A model generated the notes under the pieces. It saw only the letters and a list, made by a program, of their open reading frames with translations. It did no database searches and was not told the DNA's origin. Of a stretch of 64,000 nucleotides of DNA, positions 62,952 through 64,000 are shown one piece after another (the first letter of the stretch is position 1; each line of letters begins with the position of its first letter). Origin of the DNA: Kangiella koreensis DSM 16069 (GTDB lineage: Bacteria; Pseudomonadota; Gammaproteobacteria; Enterobacterales; Kangiellaceae); the NCBI RefSeq assembly GCF_000024085.1, contig NC_013166.1, positions 2,728,001-2,792,000 of the forward strand, in the 5' to 3' direction. The position numbers and the translations under genes were made by a program.

Positions 62952-64000
62952 TGTCACGCGTTGTTATCACGGGGATGTCCGGTATTACTGCCTTTGGCGA
63001 CAACTGGAATGATGTTCAGTCCCGCTTACTTGAAGGTAAAAATGCCGTTCAAATCATGTCCCAGTGGGCTGAGTGCGAAGGCCTGCGCACCAGCTTGGCA
63101 GCTCCCGTTGACTATACTTTCCCAAAGCTTCCACGCAAACGAATCCGTAGCATGGGGAGAGTCTCTTTACTCGCCACTTGTGCTACCCAGGATGCTCTTG
63201 CTCAGGCGGGCTTACTCGAACATCCGGCACTAACCAACGGCGATACTGGTATTTCCTACGGCTCATCCTCTGGCAGCACCCGCACCATTCCCGTCTTCGG
63301 AGACCTGATTAAAGGCGGCCCCATGACCGGCTTTACATCGACTTCCTACGTCGAAATGATGAGCCACACTGCACCCGTCAATATGGGTGTATTCTTCGGC
63401 TGTAAAGGACGGATCATTCCGACCAGTAGCGCATGTACTTCGGGCAGCCAGGGTATCGGCTATGCATACGAAGCGATAAAGTTTGGTCGTCAGAAAGTTA
63501 TGATCGCAGGCGGGGCTGAAGAATTATGTATTACTCAAGGCGCGGTCTTTGACTCGCTTTTTGCCACCTCGGTTGATAACCAGAATCCGCAGAATACTCC
63601 ACGCCCTTTCGATAAAGATCGCGATGGTCTGGTAATTGGCGAAGGCGCGGGCACATTAATTCTTGAAGATTATGACCACGCCGTAGCCAGAGGCGCTTCC
63701 ATACTGGCTGAAATCGTCGGCTTTGGCTGCAACTCAGATGGCGCACATGTTACTCAGCCCCAACAACAAACCATGTCACAGGCGATGCAGATGGCTTTAG
63801 ACGATGCTCAATTATCAGCAGATGCCATAGGTTATGTTAGCGCACATGGTACTGCCACTGACCGTGGTGATGTCGCTGAAACTCAGGCAACTCGACAGGT
63901 ATTCAACCGGGCTGTGCCTATTAGCTCGTTAAAGAGCTATTTTGGTCATACTCTCGGAGCTTGTGGCGCGATTGAGGCCTGGCTTTCCATCGAAATGATG
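62951..64000 (+). CDS. Beta-ketoacyl-ACP synthase, partial at right edge (pigment cluster)
   Basis: The frame runs open from ATG 62951 to the window end (350 codons) with no stop. It has full condensing-enzyme features: C162 (SACTSGSQ), H299 (SAHGTATDRGD) and H333 (FGHTLGACGAIEA). It is a second active ketosynthase next to the reductase. Only the last roughly 50-70 residues are missing if it has normal length. The cluster's other genes, such as a methyltransferase for the aryl head, would lie beyond. Confidence 0.92.
   Translation, partial: MSRVVITGMSGITAFGDNWNDVQSRLLEGKNAVQIMSQWAECEGLRTSLAAPVDYTFPKLPRKRIRSMGRVSLLATCATQDALAQAGLLEHPALTNGDTGISYGSSSGSTRTIPVFGDLIKGGPMTGFTSTSYVEMMSHTAPVNMGVFFGCKGRIIPTSSACTSGSQGIGYAYEAIKFGRQKVMIAGGAEELCITQGAVFDSLFATSVDNQNPQNTPRPFDKDRDGLVIGEGAGTLILEDYDHAVARGASILAEIVGFGCNSDGAHVTQPQQQTMSQAMQMALDDAQLSADAIGYVSAHGTATDRGDVAETQATRQVFNRAVPISSLKSYFGHTLGACGAIEAWLSIEMM

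Noticed and set aside
62961..63233. 90-codon plus-strand frame over the last ketosynthase
   Set aside because: The true frame starts at 62951 and keeps all ketosynthase motifs; this one is out of frame with no motif.
1..64000. CRISPR array, prophage, integron or transposase
   Set aside because: No regularly spaced repeats, phage structural genes, integrase or transposase motifs were found.

Overview
The window is a continuous chromosomal stretch of a Gram-negative gammaproteobacterium with moderate GC (roughly low-to-mid forties by eye). The evidence is the conserved rsmD / ftsY-ftsE-ftsX / rpoH neighbourhood, glyQ-glyS as separate subunits, lipoprotein and outer-membrane genes (DUF481 porin-like protein, LolA-like carriers), a heptose phosphatase (gmhB) and a gammaproteobacterial aryl-polyene-type pigment cluster. 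The protein set (propeller-amidohydrolase, DUF1285, DUF3703, DUF1415, many GGDEF/EAL proteins) fits a marine lineage such as Kangiellaceae, but that is only an impression. No rRNA, tRNA, CRISPR array, prophage or intact insertion sequence was found.

Layout. 1-3.7 kb: poorly conserved genes, namely a DUF2971 end cut by the window edge, two membrane proteins, a MepA-like peptidase, and a glutathione S-transferase gene broken by one in-frame amber codon. 3.7-4.2 kb: two copies of a related intergenic element with a hairpin flank a small membrane-protein gene. 4.2-12.8 kb: a large secreted propeller-amidohydrolase, a TPR-GGDEF cyclase, dps, tusA-DUF1285, an L,D-transpeptidase and tag. 13.2-23.7 kb: glyQ-glyS-gmhB-epimerase operon, DUF481 protein, gamma carbonic anhydrase, a PAS-PAS-GGDEF-EAL protein, an ATP-grasp enzyme and a TraB/GumN protein. 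23.8-32 kb: a surface-glycan set (pyruvyltransferase-like protein, CDP-glycerol glycerophosphotransferase-like protein, TagD-like cytidylyltransferase, WaaE-like glycosyltransferase) with gor, prlC and an FGGY kinase among or after them. 32-36.4 kb: a leftward RND (MMPL) exporter / LolA-like protein / TetR operon with a palindrome upstream. 36.4-41.4 kb: DNA and RNA maintenance genes (uracil-DNA glycosylase, RluA-type synthase, rsmJ, ppiC, rsmD). 41.5-46.5 kb: ftsY-ftsE-ftsX, a YceI protein, and rpoH preceded by two tandem CIRCE (HrcA) operators.

From 47.66 kb to the right edge, about 18 tightly packed and mostly overlapping genes form one rightward operon for an aryl-polyene-type (xanthomonadin/flexirubin-like) lipid pigment. 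It has an ammonia-lyase for the aryl starter, an AMP-ligase to activate it, two acyl carrier proteins, a chain-length-factor-like synthase and two full ketosynthases (the last cut by the edge), a ketoreductase, two hotdog dehydratases and a thioesterase. It also has an acyltransferase and a glycosyltransferase-acyltransferase fusion for the lipid anchor, and a LolA-like carrier, an MMPL exporter and a DUF3261 lipoprotein for delivery to the outer membrane. The cluster type is known. The points most worth a second look are the double CIRCE control of rpoH, the unusual substrate-pocket pair of the ammonia-lyase, the teichoic-acid-like glycerophosphate genes in a Gram-negative, the amber-interrupted GST, and a likely one-base frameshift at the start of the small gene next to the TetR regulator.
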